This document shows positions 24,459-34,666 of a stretch of DNA of 64,000 nucleotides, in pieces. The notes under the pieces were generated by a model. That model was not told where the DNA came from. It was given only the letters and a program-made list of their open reading frames with translations, and made no database searches. Every line of letters begins with the position of its first letter. Within the stretch, counting starts at the first letter, position 1. The stretch is taken from positions 186,001 through 250,000 of the forward strand of contig JAUYCX010000035.1 in assembly GCA_030692045.1 (NCBI GenBank), read 5' to 3'. The DNA comes from Candidatus Omnitrophota bacterium (GTDB lineage: Bacteria > Omnitrophota > Gorgyraeia > JAUYCX01). A program made the position numbers and the translations under genes.

Positions 24459-26396
24459 ATGGAAAAATTCAAAGTAAAATTCTTTCCTGATAATAAGGAG
24501 ATTTTGGTAGAGAGGGGTAAAACCATTCTTTCTGCGGCAATTTCTTTAGGAGTGCAGATAAATACGAGTTGCGGAGGCGATGGTGTCTGTGGTAGATGCA
24601 AGGTAATTCTGAAAAAAGGAACTATACATTCTCAGCCAACTGGAAGGATATCTCTGGAAGAAAGAAGACTGGGGTATTATCTGTCTTGCCTTACAACAGT
24701 GGAAAGCGATTTAGAAATTGAGGTTCCTGCTGAATCCCGTTTGGATTTAGAAAAGATTTCTGACGAGGAGGCTTTTATTTCCCGACTCAAAGGCATCTTT
24801 GTCCAGTCAGAAGAAATTGTTGAAGCGGGCTTAGAAAATTTGCCACAAGATTTCTTTGTGCACTCTCCCTTAGCCACAAAATTATTCTTAGACATACCAA
24901 AGCCCACTCTAGAAGATAAAATTAGTGACCTAGAAAGGCTCTATCGAGAAATAAGAAAAACCCTCAATATTCCCATTATGCAAACCGGGTTATCCAATGT
25001 GCGTAGATTAGCCCAGCTTTTACGCAGCAGCAACTGGCAGGTTACAGTAACCTTGGGCAAAAGAAATGAAACCGTGGAAATAGTTTTAATTGAGCCAGGG
25101 GATACATCTAATAAGAATTTTGGCATTGCTTTTGATATTGGTACAACCACAATTTCTGCACAATTAGTTGATCTAAATACAAAAAAGGTTTTAAGCACAA
25201 AAGCAATTTTTAACAAACAGGCAAATTTTGGCGCAGATGTGATTACGCGCATAATCTTTGCCCAGCAGCAGGATGGATTAGAAAGGCTTCACCATGCAGT
25301 GATTGATGGAATGAATGGTATGATACAGGAGATGATTAAGGAGCATAATATTGACCTAAATGATTTAACCTGTTGTATGAGCGCGGGAAACACCACAATG
25401 GTTCATCTGTTGCTAAAGATTGACCCTACATTTATTAGACGCGAGCCTTATATACCAGCAGCTAATTTTGTGCCGGTCGTGCGTGGGGCAGAGGCAGGCA
25501 TAAAAATAAACCCGCGTGGACTTTTAGCCTGCGTTCCTGGAGTTTCTAGTTATGTGGGTGGAGACATTACTGCAGGGATTTTAGCTTGCGGCATGTCAGA
25601 CCGCGAGGACTTAACACTTTTAATTGATATTGGCACAAATGGTGAAATCGTTTTAGGAAATAAAGACTGGTTAATCTCTGCAGCAGCCTCTGCTGGTCCG
25701 GCATTTGAAGGAAGCGGGGTTGTAAGTGGAATAAGGGCAACTAAAGGTGCGATTCAGAGGGTTGGTATTAACAAAAAAAACTTTGAGCTGGAATTTGAAA
25801 CTATTGGCAATACGTTACCACAAGGGATTTGCGGCTCGGGTTATATTGACTTGCTATCAGAGCTTCTTAAGACTAATATAATAGATAAAAGCGGAAGGAT
25901 AAATTCAGATTTAGACATAAACAGTATCCGTCAGGGAGAGCTGGGAAGGGAGTTTGTGGTAGTTAGAAAAGAGCATTGTGCAAATAATGTTGACATTGTA
26001 ATTACCGAAGCGGATATTGAGAATTTAAAACGTTCTAAGGCGGCTATTTTTGCGGCAACCTCAATTCTGGTTAAGCATATGGATTTTAATTTTAATGAGA
26101 TTAAAAAAATTTATATTGCTGGTGGATTTGGTACATACTTAGATATGGAAAAGGCAATTTATATTGGTCTATTGCCGGATTTGCCAAGAGAAAAGTTCTC
26201 CTTTATTGGAAATAGTTCTTTGGTTGGCTCAAGAGAAATTTTGCTTTCTGCAGAAGCTATGGAAAAGGCAGAGGAAATTGCCAAGAAAACAACCTATTTT
26301 GAATTGTCAGTAGATTCAAAATATATGGATGAATATATGGCGGCTTTGTTTTTGCCGCATACTGACTTAAGTAGATTCCCGACGGTAAAAGTCTAA
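24459..26396 (+). CDS. acsV: RACo, reductive activator of corrinoid proteins (AcsV-like)
   Basis: A 645-residue protein with an N-terminal 2Fe-2S ferredoxin domain (about 1-80; cysteines in TSCGGDGVCGRCKV and LSCLTT), a linker to about residue 210, and an ASKHA ATPase-like domain (FGIAFDIGTTTISAQLVDL, LLIDIGTNGEIVL, AAASAGPAFEGSGV, GGFGTYLDMEKAI). Such proteins use ATP to re-reduce inactive Co(II) corrinoid to Co(I). Its place between acsC and acsD fits this. The symbol follows acetogen usage. Confidence 0.9.
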   Translation: MEKFKVKFFPDNKEILVERGKTILSAAISLGVQINTSCGGDGVCGRCKVILKKGTIHSQPTGRISLEERRLGYYLSCLTTVESDLEIEVPAESRLDLEKISDEEAFISRLKGIFVQSEEIVEAGLENLPQDFFVHSPLATKLFLDIPKPTLEDKISDLERLYREIRKTLNIPIMQTGLSNVRRLAQLLRSSNWQVTVTLGKRNETVEIVLIEPGDTSNKNFGIAFDIGTTTISAQLVDLNTKKVLSTKAIFNKQANFGADVITRIIFAQQQDGLERLHHAVIDGMNGMIQEMIKEHNIDLNDLTCCMSAGNTTMVHLLLKIDPTFIRREPYIPAANFVPVVRGAEAGIKINPRGLLACVPGVSSYVGGDITAGILACGMSDREDLTLLIDIGTNGEIVLGNKDWLISAAASAGPAFEGSGVVSGIRATKGAIQRVGINKKNFELEFETIGNTLPQGICGSGYIDLLSELLKTNIIDKSGRINSDLDINSIRQGELGREFVVVRKEHCANNVDIVITEADIENLKRSKAAIFAATSILVKHMDFNFNEIKKIYIAGGFGTYLDMEKAIYIGLLPDLPREKFSFIGNSSLVGSREILLSAEAMEKAEEIAKKTTYFELSVDSKYMDEYMAALFLPHTDLSRFPTVKV

Positions 26397-26417
26397 TTTC
26401 AAAAAAGGCTTATACAG

Positions 26418-27173
26418 ATGGGTTATATAATTGCAGTTGCGGGAAAGGGAGGAACGGGAAAGACAACCATTGCTAGCCTGTTAGTACTTTGGCTAAAACT
26501 GCAAAAAAAAGGTTCTATCTTAGCTGTAGATGCTGACCCTAATTCCACATTTGCTCAAATTTTAGGTGTCGAAGAGAATGAAAGCATAGGCCAGATTATT
26601 GAAGATATTGCCAAGAATCCAGATTTGGTTCCAGGTGGGATGAGTAAAGACCATTTTATTGAATACCGCATTCAAGAAAACCTTTCAGAAACAGAAGGAT
26701 TTGATTTCTTGGCAATGGGCAGACCCGAGGGGCCAGGCTGTTATTGTTATGCCAATAATGTTTTACGCGGTATTGTCAAGAAACTGGTTTCCAATTACAA
26801 TTTTATTATTATTGACAATGAAGCAGGCATGGAGCATTTATCCCGTCGCACAACAAGAAGCGCTAATTGTTTATTGTTAATTTCTGATTATAGTTTGATG
26901 GGAATACGTTCTGCCAAGCAAATTAAAGGATTGATTAAGGATTTGGATATACAGATTAAAAGATATGGTTTGGTGATTAATAGAGTTTTGCGCCAAAATC
27001 ATCAAGAATTAGTTAAAGAAATTAATGATTTTGGCGCAGATTTTATCGAATACATTCCTGAAGACCAAAATCTATTAGAATTAAGCATTAAAGGACTGCC
27101 TTTAACAAAGCTTAATCAAAATTCTCCATTGCTTACAGCAGTAGAAAATTTAGGGAGAAAATTGTGGCAATAG
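26418..27173 (+). CDS. CooC/AcsF-type nickel-insertion ATPase
   Basis: A 251-residue MinD-like P-loop protein. Seen: deviant Walker A in AVAGKGGTGKTTIASLL, AVDADPNSTFAQILG, the CooC signature GRPEGPGCYCYANN with its CxC metal site, IIIDNEAGMEHLSRRTT and VINRV. CooC-type proteins load nickel into CO dehydrogenase or acetyl-CoA synthase. The enzymes themselves are not in the window. It overlaps acsD by 10 bases. Confidence 0.93.
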   Translation: MGYIIAVAGKGGTGKTTIASLLVLWLKLQKKGSILAVDADPNSTFAQILGVEENESIGQIIEDIAKNPDLVPGGMSKDHFIEYRIQENLSETEGFDFLAMGRPEGPGCYCYANNVLRGIVKKLVSNYNFIIIDNEAGMEHLSRRTTRSANCLLLISDYSLMGIRSAKQIKGLIKDLDIQIKRYGLVINRVLRQNHQELVKEINDFGADFIEYIPEDQNLLELSIKGLPLTKLNQNSPLLTAVENLGRKLWQ

Positions 27174-28129
27174 AATTTCTTAAGGAACACTGGTCTGGTT
27201 TAATAGAAGAGGTGCAAATTGGCGCAACAAAGGATGAGGGCGGCACTCGCAGCCATGTAATAAAAATTGGGGCAGAGACTACTCTGCCATTTTTATTTGA
27301 AGAAGGCAAAATCCCTCATCCGCCAGTTGTGGCTATGGAGGTCTGGGATGTAGCTCCCCTTGACTGGCCACAATTTCTAAAAGAACCTTTTGGCGATGTT
27401 TTAAATAGTCCTTCTGATTGGGCTAAAAAATGCGTGGATGAATTTAAAGCAGATTTAATCTGTTTAAAGCTTCAAGGAAGTCATCCTGATTTTGGAAATA
27501 AAACCGCAGATGAGGCGGCAAAGGTTGTAAAAGAAGTTATTTTGGCAGTAAGTGTGCCATTAATAATTTTGGGCTCTGGCGACGATGTTAAGGATAATTT
27601 GATTTTACCCAAATGCTGCGAGGTTGCAAAAGGAGAACGTTTACTCGTAGGTGAAGCATCCCAAGAAAGTTATAAAACCTTAACCGCTGCGGTTCTGGCT
27701 GATGACCATAATATTATTGCCCAGTCGCCTATTGATATCAACATTGCCAAGCAGTTGAACATCTTAATTACTGATATGGGTCTTCCTGCCTCGCGCATTG
27801 TGATTAACCCTACCATTGGCGCTTTGGGTTATGGCTTGGAATACGCCTATTCAATTATGGAAAGAGCGCGCTTAGCCGCACTTTCTGGGGATAAAATGTT
27901 GGCAATGCCTTTTATTGCCTTTGTAGGACAAGAGGCTTGGAGGGCAAAAGAGGCAAAGGCAACAATTAAAGAATTTCCTAACTGGGGAAAAGAAGAATTA
28001 CGCGGTCCAATGTGGGAGAATGTGACAGCTGCTGCACTTCTTCAAGCAGGAGCTGATATCTTGGTAATGAGGCATCCTAAAGCAGTTGCTGCCATAAAAA
28101 ATACAATTGAGGAGCTAATGACAAGATAA
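27164..28129 (+). CDS. acsD: AcsD, corrinoid iron-sulfur protein small subunit
   Basis: A 321-residue TIM-barrel delta subunit that partners AcsC in the corrinoid protein. Conserved stretches: VQIGATKDEGGTRSHVIKIG at the N-terminus, FEEGKIPHPPVVAMEVWD, DLICLKLQGSHPD, the NIAKQLNILITDMGLP segment and a C-terminal LLQAGADILVMRHPKAV. GTG start lies within the previous gene's end with AGGGAGAAAA before it. It is 1 base upstream of acsE. Confidence 0.95.
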   Translation: MAIEFLKEHWSGLIEEVQIGATKDEGGTRSHVIKIGAETTLPFLFEEGKIPHPPVVAMEVWDVAPLDWPQFLKEPFGDVLNSPSDWAKKCVDEFKADLICLKLQGSHPDFGNKTADEAAKVVKEVILAVSVPLIILGSGDDVKDNLILPKCCEVAKGERLLVGEASQESYKTLTAAVLADDHNIIAQSPIDINIAKQLNILITDMGLPASRIVINPTIGALGYGLEYAYSIMERARLAALSGDKMLAMPFIAFVGQEAWRAKEAKATIKEFPNWGKEELRGPMWENVTAAALLQAGADILVMRHPKAVAAIKNTIEELMTR

Positions 28130-28130
28130 A

Positions 28131-28919
28131 ATGTTTATTATTGGCGAATTAATCAATGGGATGTATAAGCAGGTAGAAAGGGCAATTCGAGAAAAAGATA
28201 AGAAAGCTATCCAAAAAATCGCCAATGAACAAGTTTCTTCTGGTGCAAACTGTCTGGATGTGAATTGCGGACCAGCCTCAAAGGACCCTTTGGCAGATAT
28301 GCAATGGTTAGTTGAGACAATTCAAGAGGTAGTACAAGTTCCCTTGTCTTTAGACAGCACAAAGCCAAAGGTAATTGAAGCTGGTTTAAAATTGGTTAAG
28401 AAAAAAGCAGTTATAAATTCTACCAGCGCTGATCAAGAAAAATTAGATGTTTTTTTACCCTTGGCAAAACAATACAGTTCTTTTTTAATTGGCTTAACTA
28501 TGGATAAAAAAGGCGTTCCTCAAGACAAGGACCAACGCCTAGAATTAGCTGCCGCAATTGCTGCTGGTTGCCAAGAAGCAGATTTTCCTTTATCAGATTT
28601 ATTTCTTGACCCAATTGTTTTACCAGTGAATGTTGCTCAGCCTCAGGCAAGGCATGTTTTAGATTCTATTCATGAATTTAAACTCTTAGCTAACCCAAGC
28701 CCAAAGACAATTGTAGGCTTAAGCAATGTTTCGCAAGGAACCTGCACTAGGAATTTAATTAACCGCACATTCCTAATTATGGCGCTGGGCGCTGGTTTAG
28801 ATGCGGCAATTTTAGATCCCTTAGATAAAGAATTAATGGATAGTTTAATTACTGCGGAATTAATTTTAGACAAACAGATTTACTGCGACTCTTATTTAGA
28901 TGCTTACAGAAAAAAATAA
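28131..28919 (+). CDS. acsE: AcsE, methyltetrahydrofolate:corrinoid iron-sulfur protein methyltransferase
   Basis: A 262-residue pterin-binding barrel that moves the methyl group from methyltetrahydrofolate to Co(I) of AcsCD. Motifs: IIGELINGMYKQV, the DVNCGPASKDPLADM pterin pocket, PLSLDSTKP, INSTSADQEKL, DPIVLPVN and TIVGLSNVSQGTCTRNLIN. Length is normal. With acsC, RACo and acsD it completes the corrinoid shuttle, while acsA and acsB must lie elsewhere if present. Confidence 0.95.
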   Translation: MFIIGELINGMYKQVERAIREKDKKAIQKIANEQVSSGANCLDVNCGPASKDPLADMQWLVETIQEVVQVPLSLDSTKPKVIEAGLKLVKKKAVINSTSADQEKLDVFLPLAKQYSSFLIGLTMDKKGVPQDKDQRLELAAAIAAGCQEADFPLSDLFLDPIVLPVNVAQPQARHVLDSIHEFKLLANPSPKTIVGLSNVSQGTCTRNLINRTFLIMALGAGLDAAILDPLDKELMDSLITAELILDKQIYCDSYLDAYRKK

Positions 28920-29268
28920 TTACTGGTGTATATTTCTAATTTTCCTTGTAGTATTTAATTTTTGCGGTTGTGCTATATTTAAGGAAAATGCCAAAAAACA
29001 AGAAGCAGCAAAAGCTTTTTTAGAAAAACAAAAGGAGAATTTTAATTCTTTGAAAAACGATTTAAAAAACCGTAAAATAGAAATTGGCACAGCAATAGAA
29101 GACATAAAATCATTATACGGCGAACCCAGCGATACCTTCGGCACATCAAGCCAGATGAGCGAATTTCAAATGTGGACCTATGAATACCCTGATGCTTCAA
29201 AAAAAGAGGCTTATCAGCCCATTAGACTTTACTTTAGTAATGGAAAATTAACTTACTGGACACACTAA
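28900..29268 (+). CDS. Small lipoprotein, possibly SmpA/BamE-like fold
   Basis: A 122-residue protein overlapping the acsE end by 20 bases. The N-terminal hydrophobic segment ends in a lipobox-like NFCGC (about 21-25). A lysine-rich helix follows, then a C-terminal region with GTAIEDIKSLYGEPSD, MWTYEYPD and IRLYFSNGKLTYW, which resembles the SmpA/BamE beta-sheet pattern. The BamE likeness is only a pattern match. It ends the corrinoid operon before the groES promoter. Confidence 0.65.
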   Translation: MLTEKNNYWCIFLIFLVVFNFCGCAIFKENAKKQEAAKAFLEKQKENFNSLKNDLKNRKIEIGTAIEDIKSLYGEPSDTFGTSSQMSEFQMWTYEYPDASKKEAYQPIRLYFSNGKLTYWTH

Positions 29269-29350
29269 TAAAATCCCGCTAAATTTTTCCTATCAATTCA
29301 AGTCAATTCGTATTAACTTGCGCTAATTTGCGACTTTCAAAAAAAATCTC

Positions 29351-29378
29351 TTGACAATTTTAAATAGTTTTGTATAAT
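29351..29378 (+). promoter_or_regulatory. groESL promoter (sigma70 type)
   Basis: TTGACA (29351-29356), 16-base spacer and TATAAT (29373-29378). The -10 box abuts the CIRCE operator, so HrcA bound there would block initiation. Confidence 0.85.
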
Positions 29379-29404
29379 TAGCACTCTGAATGTTAGAGTG
29401 CTAA
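29378..29404 (+). promoter_or_regulatory. CIRCE operator (HrcA binding site)
   Basis: TTAGCACTC, 9-base spacer, GAGTGCTAA: a perfect match to the CIRCE inverted repeat. It predicts heat-shock control of groES and groEL by an HrcA repressor encoded elsewhere. A CGCCA...TGGCG mini-hairpin follows at 29416-29433 in the leader. Confidence 0.95.
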
Positions 29405-29482
29405 CCAAGTTAGTACGCCAAAGTTTTCTGGCGAAAAACAACAATTAATTAAAAAAAATTATTTAAAAAGGGAGGTGTTTTG

Positions 29483-29773
29483 ATGAACATTCAGCCATTA
29501 GGCGATAGGGTTGTGGTAAAACCATTAGAGGCAGAAGATAAAACCAAGGGTGGAATAGTGCTTCCAGATACTGCCAAAGAAAAACCACAAGAGGGAAAGA
29601 TTGTTGCTGTTGGCAAAGGGAAAATTTCAGATGATGGCAAGGTTTTACCTTTAGAGGTCAAAGTAGGGGATCGCATCCTTTATGGAAAATATTCTGGAAC
29701 AGAAGTGACTACTAAAGAAGGCGAAGAACTTTTAATTATGCGTGAAGAGGATATTTTTGCGATAATCAAATAA
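29483..29773 (+). CDS. groES: GroES co-chaperonin
   Basis: A 96-residue GroES that caps the GroEL cavity. Typical features: [14 protein letters not shown], the mobile loop with [40 protein letters not shown] and a final [12 protein letters not shown] at 29483 follows GGGAGG. It is preceded by a promoter and CIRCE and separated from groEL by repeat copy D; its TAA lies at the repeat's left end. Confidence 0.97.
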   Translation: MNIQPLGDRVVVKPLEAEDKTKGGIVLPDTAKEKPQEGKIVAVGKGKISDDGKVLPLEVKVGDRILYGKYSGTEVTTKEGEELLIMREEDIFAIIK

Positions 29774-31526
<1,753 letters not shown>

Positions 31527-31564
31527 AATCAGAAATAAGAGTTAAGAACTAAGAGTTAAGATAC

Positions 31565-31603
31565 GAGCCCCTTGCATTTCTGCAAGGGGCTCTATATTTT
31601 TAT
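31565..31603 (+). terminator. Rho-independent terminator of groESL
   Basis: A perfect 12-bp stem GAGCCCCTTGCA (31565-31576) / TGCAAGGGGCTC (31581-31592) with a TTTC loop, followed by TATATTTTTAT. This is the strongest terminator in the window. Confidence 0.93.
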
Positions 31604-31632
31604 TTGACATTTGCAAAATGTTTCTGTATTAT
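31604..31632 (+). promoter_or_regulatory. Probable promoter of guaB3-guaA
   Basis: TTGACA (31604-31609), 17-base spacer and TATTAT (31627-31632); an alternative TATAAT sits at 31637-31642. It lies between the groESL terminator and repeat copy E, so the repeat would be in the transcribed leader. Confidence 0.7.
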
Positions 31633-31648
31633 GATGTATAATCTTTTT

Positions 31649-31909
31649 CAAATGACGACATAACTCATGGAAGCGTAAACTGACATAAGTTATATGTCGG
31701 AATTTGACCCCTCACCTTTTATCTATTCAAGCAAATTAGATAAAAGGTTTCTCGAGATTGAATATTAAAAAGGTGAGGGATTCAATTCGCACCCATAACT
31801 TACTCATCCCCTGAAATTGCTTTGCAATTTCGGGGATTTAATCCCGGAAATCGCTTTGCGATTTCACGGGACACTTCGTGTTCGTAAGTTATGTGCTCGT
31901 AGAAGGAGG
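31649..31909. repeat. Modular palindromic leader element, copy E (complete), upstream of guaB3
   Basis: Left end CAAATGACGACATAACT mirrors the right ends of copies B and D. The left hairpin pairs GACATAACT (31657-31665) with AGTTAT...GTC (31688-31698). The middle arm CCCTCACCTTTT (31709-31720) can pair with AAAAGGTGAGGG (31768-31779), or its inner part ACCTTTTATCT (31714-31724) with AGATAAAAGGT (31738-31748). The right hairpin is ATAACTTAC (31795-31803) / GTAAGTTAT (31884-31892), with two extra hairpins in its loop (31808-31835 and 31842-31871). AGGAGG begins 13 nt after the GTAAGTT core. This fills the 387-base gap with the terminator and promoter. Confidence 0.85.
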
Positions 31910-31913
31910 AAAA

Positions 31914-33074
31914 ATGGCTGAGTGGATTGGTATTGGCAAACGTGCCAGACGCTGTTATGGATTTGATGAAATTGCACTTGTGCCAGGAATGCAAACTATA
32001 GACCCACAAGATGTAACTACGAGTTGGGAGATTGCAGGTAGAAAATTTCGTATCCCCATTCTTGCTGCAGCAATGGATGGAGTTGTGGATGTAAAATTTG
32101 CGCAGGCTATGGGAAAGCTTGGGGGCATTGCAGTTTTAAACTTAGACGGAATTCAAACACGCTATACCAATCCAAATGAAGTCTTAGAGCGTATTGCCAG
32201 GGCATCTTCAGAAGAGGCAACAAAATTAGTTCAGAATGTGTACCTTGAACCCATAAAAGAAAAATTAATCTCACAGCGCATTCACGAAATCAAATCTAAA
32301 AAGGTTCCTGCGGTGGTTAGCTGTATTCCTCAGCACGCCCAGAAATTTGCAAGATTAGCTCAAGAATCAGGTTGCGATATTTTTGTAGTTCAATCAACTG
32401 TTACTACAACCAGGCATATTTCCAAGCACTACAAGGCTTTAGATTTACACAAATTCTGTAAATCATTTAAAATGCCGATAATTATGGGAAACTGCGTTAC
32501 TTATGAGGTAACATTGGAATTATTAAGTACTGGTTGTGCGGGATTGTTAATAGGAATTGGCCCTGGCGCTGCCTGCACCACAAGGGGTGTTTTAGGAATT
32601 GGGGTTCCTCAGATAACTGCCACAGTGGATGCCTCTGCAGCCAGGGATTATTATTATAAACGCACTGGAAAATATATCCCAGTTATTACTGATGGCGGAA
32701 TGCGAATCGGCGGTGAAATTTGCAAGGCTTTTGCTGCTGGTTGTGATGCAGTAATGGTTGGCTCTGCCTTTGCCAGAGCAAAAGAGTCGCCTGGAAAAGG
32801 ATATCATTGGGGTATGGCTACCTCGCATGCAAATCTGCCACGAGGAACACGAGTGTATGTGGGAACAACCGGAACGCTTGAGGAGATACTTTTTGGTCCA
32901 GCGAAAGTAGATGATGGTTCTCAAAATCTTATGGGAGCCCTGGCAACTTCTATGGGTTCATTAGGCGCAAGAAATATTCGTGAAATGCATGATGTAGAAG
33001 TTATTATTGCTCCCTCTATTCAGACTGAAGGGAAAATATTTCAGGTAGTACAGAGGGTGGGGATGGGGAAGTGA
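31914..33074 (+). CDS. guaB3: GuaB3-type IMP dehydrogenase
   Basis: A 386-residue IMP dehydrogenase family barrel without CBS domains, the pattern of GuaB3. Seen: [27 protein letters not shown], the NAD/IMP-binding [20 protein letters not shown] with the catalytic cysteine, [27 protein letters not shown], and a C-terminal [18 protein letters not shown] at 31914 follows GAAGGAGG. The direct overlap with guaA supports a role in converting IMP to XMP, although some members of this subfamily were long of unknown function. Confidence 0.88.
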   Translation: MAEWIGIGKRARRCYGFDEIALVPGMQTIDPQDVTTSWEIAGRKFRIPILAAAMDGVVDVKFAQAMGKLGGIAVLNLDGIQTRYTNPNEVLERIARASSEEATKLVQNVYLEPIKEKLISQRIHEIKSKKVPAVVSCIPQHAQKFARLAQESGCDIFVVQSTVTTTRHISKHYKALDLHKFCKSFKMPIIMGNCVTYEVTLELLSTGCAGLLIGIGPGAACTTRGVLGIGVPQITATVDASAARDYYYKRTGKYIPVITDGGMRIGGEICKAFAAGCDAVMVGSAFARAKESPGKGYHWGMATSHANLPRGTRVYVGTTGTLEEILFGPAKVDDGSQNLMGALATSMGSLGARNIREMHDVEVIIAPSIQTEGKIFQVVQRVGMGK

Positions 33075-34618
33075 TATCCAACAAAGATTTAATTTTAATT
33101 TTAGACTTTGGCTCGCAGTATACACAATTGATTGCCCGTCGCGTTAGAGAAAATAAGGTGTTTAGCCAAATTATACCTTTCAATACCAAGGCAGTGGAGA
33201 TTGCAAAATTATCTCCTAAAAGTTTAATTCTTTCTGGCGGGCCGGCTAGTGTTTACGAAGAGCATTCTCCTTTACCAGATAAAAATATCTTCAAATTAGG
33301 AATTCCCATCCTAGGGATTTGTTACGGAATGCAGATAATTGCAGAAATGCTAGGCGGAAAGGTAAAACACACTAAAACCAGGGAATACGGCAAGGCAGAG
33401 CTTTTTATTGATAACCACAAGGATTTATTTAACAGCTTGCCTAGCAATTTAACCTGCTGGATGAGCCACGGCGATGAACTTAAAAAACTCCCTCCAGGAT
33501 TTTCGATAATTGCTCACACACTTAATACGCCTATTGCTGCAATTGCAAATTCCAAACGTAAAATCTTTGGAGTGCAGTTTCATCCAGAAGTGCTGCATAC
33601 CCAAAGGGGAAACCAGATTTTATCAAATTTCCTGTTTAAGATTTCTGGAAGCCTGCCTCGCTGGACAATGGATTCATTTATAAATGAATCTGTTAAAAAG
33701 ATAAAAGAGGCAGTGGGTAAAAAGAAAGTTGTCTGCGGTTTAAGCGGCGGGATTGATTCATCAGCCACCTCTCTAATTGTAAATAAGGCAATTGGTAAAC
33801 AATTAAGATGTATTTTTATTGATAACGGATTACTTCGTAAAAACGAAGCCCAAACAGTTGCCAAGACATTCAAAGGAAATTTCCATTTGAATTTAGTCTG
33901 TGTAGATGCCTCAAAGCGCTTTTTAAATCGGTTAGTGGGAGTGGTTGACCCTGAAGAAAAACGTAAGATTATCGGCGATGAATTTATCAAGGTATTTGAA
34001 GAAGGGGCAAAGAAATTTAAGGCTGTAGAATTCTTAGCCCAGGGCACACTTTATCCTGATGTTATTGAATCTGTTTCTCCTGTGGGAGGACCTTCAGCAA
34101 AAATAAAAACCCATCACAATGTTGGGGGTCTGCCTAAAGATTTAAAACTTAAACTTATCGAACCCCTGAGAGACTTATTTAAAGACGAGGTAAGATTAAT
34201 TGCAAAATATTTGGGCTTACCTGAGCAGATTATTCATCGGCAACCCTTTCCAGGACCCGGCTTAGCAGTTCGTATTATTGGTGAGGTAACCCCTGAGCGC
34301 TTAGAGTGCCTTCGCGAGGCAGACGAAAGGGTTTTAGAGGAGATAAAAAAATCTGGGCTTTATCAGGAAATCTGGCAGTCATTTGCAGTTTTGCTTCCCA
34401 TTAAAACCGTGGGCGTAATGGGCGATAAAAGGTCTTATGAAAATGTGGTAGCGCTGCGTTGTGTAAGTAGTTCTGATGGAATGACTGCTGACTGGGTAAG
34501 GTTACCTTACGATTTAATGGAGAGGATTTCCCATAGAATTATTAATGAAGTTAAGGGTGTCAATCGCGTGGTATACGACATTAGCTCCAAACCCCCTGCC
34601 ACGATTGAGTGGGAATAA
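33071..34618 (+). CDS. guaA: GuaA, GMP synthase (glutamine-hydrolysing)
   Basis: A 515-residue enzyme that makes GMP from XMP. N-terminal class I amidotransferase with the nucleophile in GICYGMQ and the histidine-glutamate pair in QFHPEV. Then the ATP pyrophosphatase domain with GLSGGIDSS, and the C-terminal dimerisation domain with [15 protein letters not shown] and a final [14 protein letters not shown] start overlaps guaB3 by 4 bases, so the two GMP steps are coupled. Confidence 0.97.
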   Translation: MISNKDLILILDFGSQYTQLIARRVRENKVFSQIIPFNTKAVEIAKLSPKSLILSGGPASVYEEHSPLPDKNIFKLGIPILGICYGMQIIAEMLGGKVKHTKTREYGKAELFIDNHKDLFNSLPSNLTCWMSHGDELKKLPPGFSIIAHTLNTPIAAIANSKRKIFGVQFHPEVLHTQRGNQILSNFLFKISGSLPRWTMDSFINESVKKIKEAVGKKKVVCGLSGGIDSSATSLIVNKAIGKQLRCIFIDNGLLRKNEAQTVAKTFKGNFHLNLVCVDASKRFLNRLVGVVDPEEKRKIIGDEFIKVFEEGAKKFKAVEFLAQGTLYPDVIESVSPVGGPSAKIKTHHNVGGLPKDLKLKLIEPLRDLFKDEVRLIAKYLGLPEQIIHRQPFPGPGLAVRIIGEVTPERLECLREADERVLEEIKKSGLYQEIWQSFAVLLPIKTVGVMGDKRSYENVVALRCVSSSDGMTADWVRLPYDLMERISHRIINEVKGVNRVVYDISSKPPATIEWE

Positions 34619-34666
34619 TAGGCTGAAGTAAGAAGTCTTTCATAGCTTCTCTACTTCAAAAATAAA

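Noticed and set aside
31563-31603. The GAGCCCC hairpin as another mobile palindrome
   Set aside because: It has a strong perfect stem, a tight loop and a U-rich tail after groEL, which fits a terminator better.
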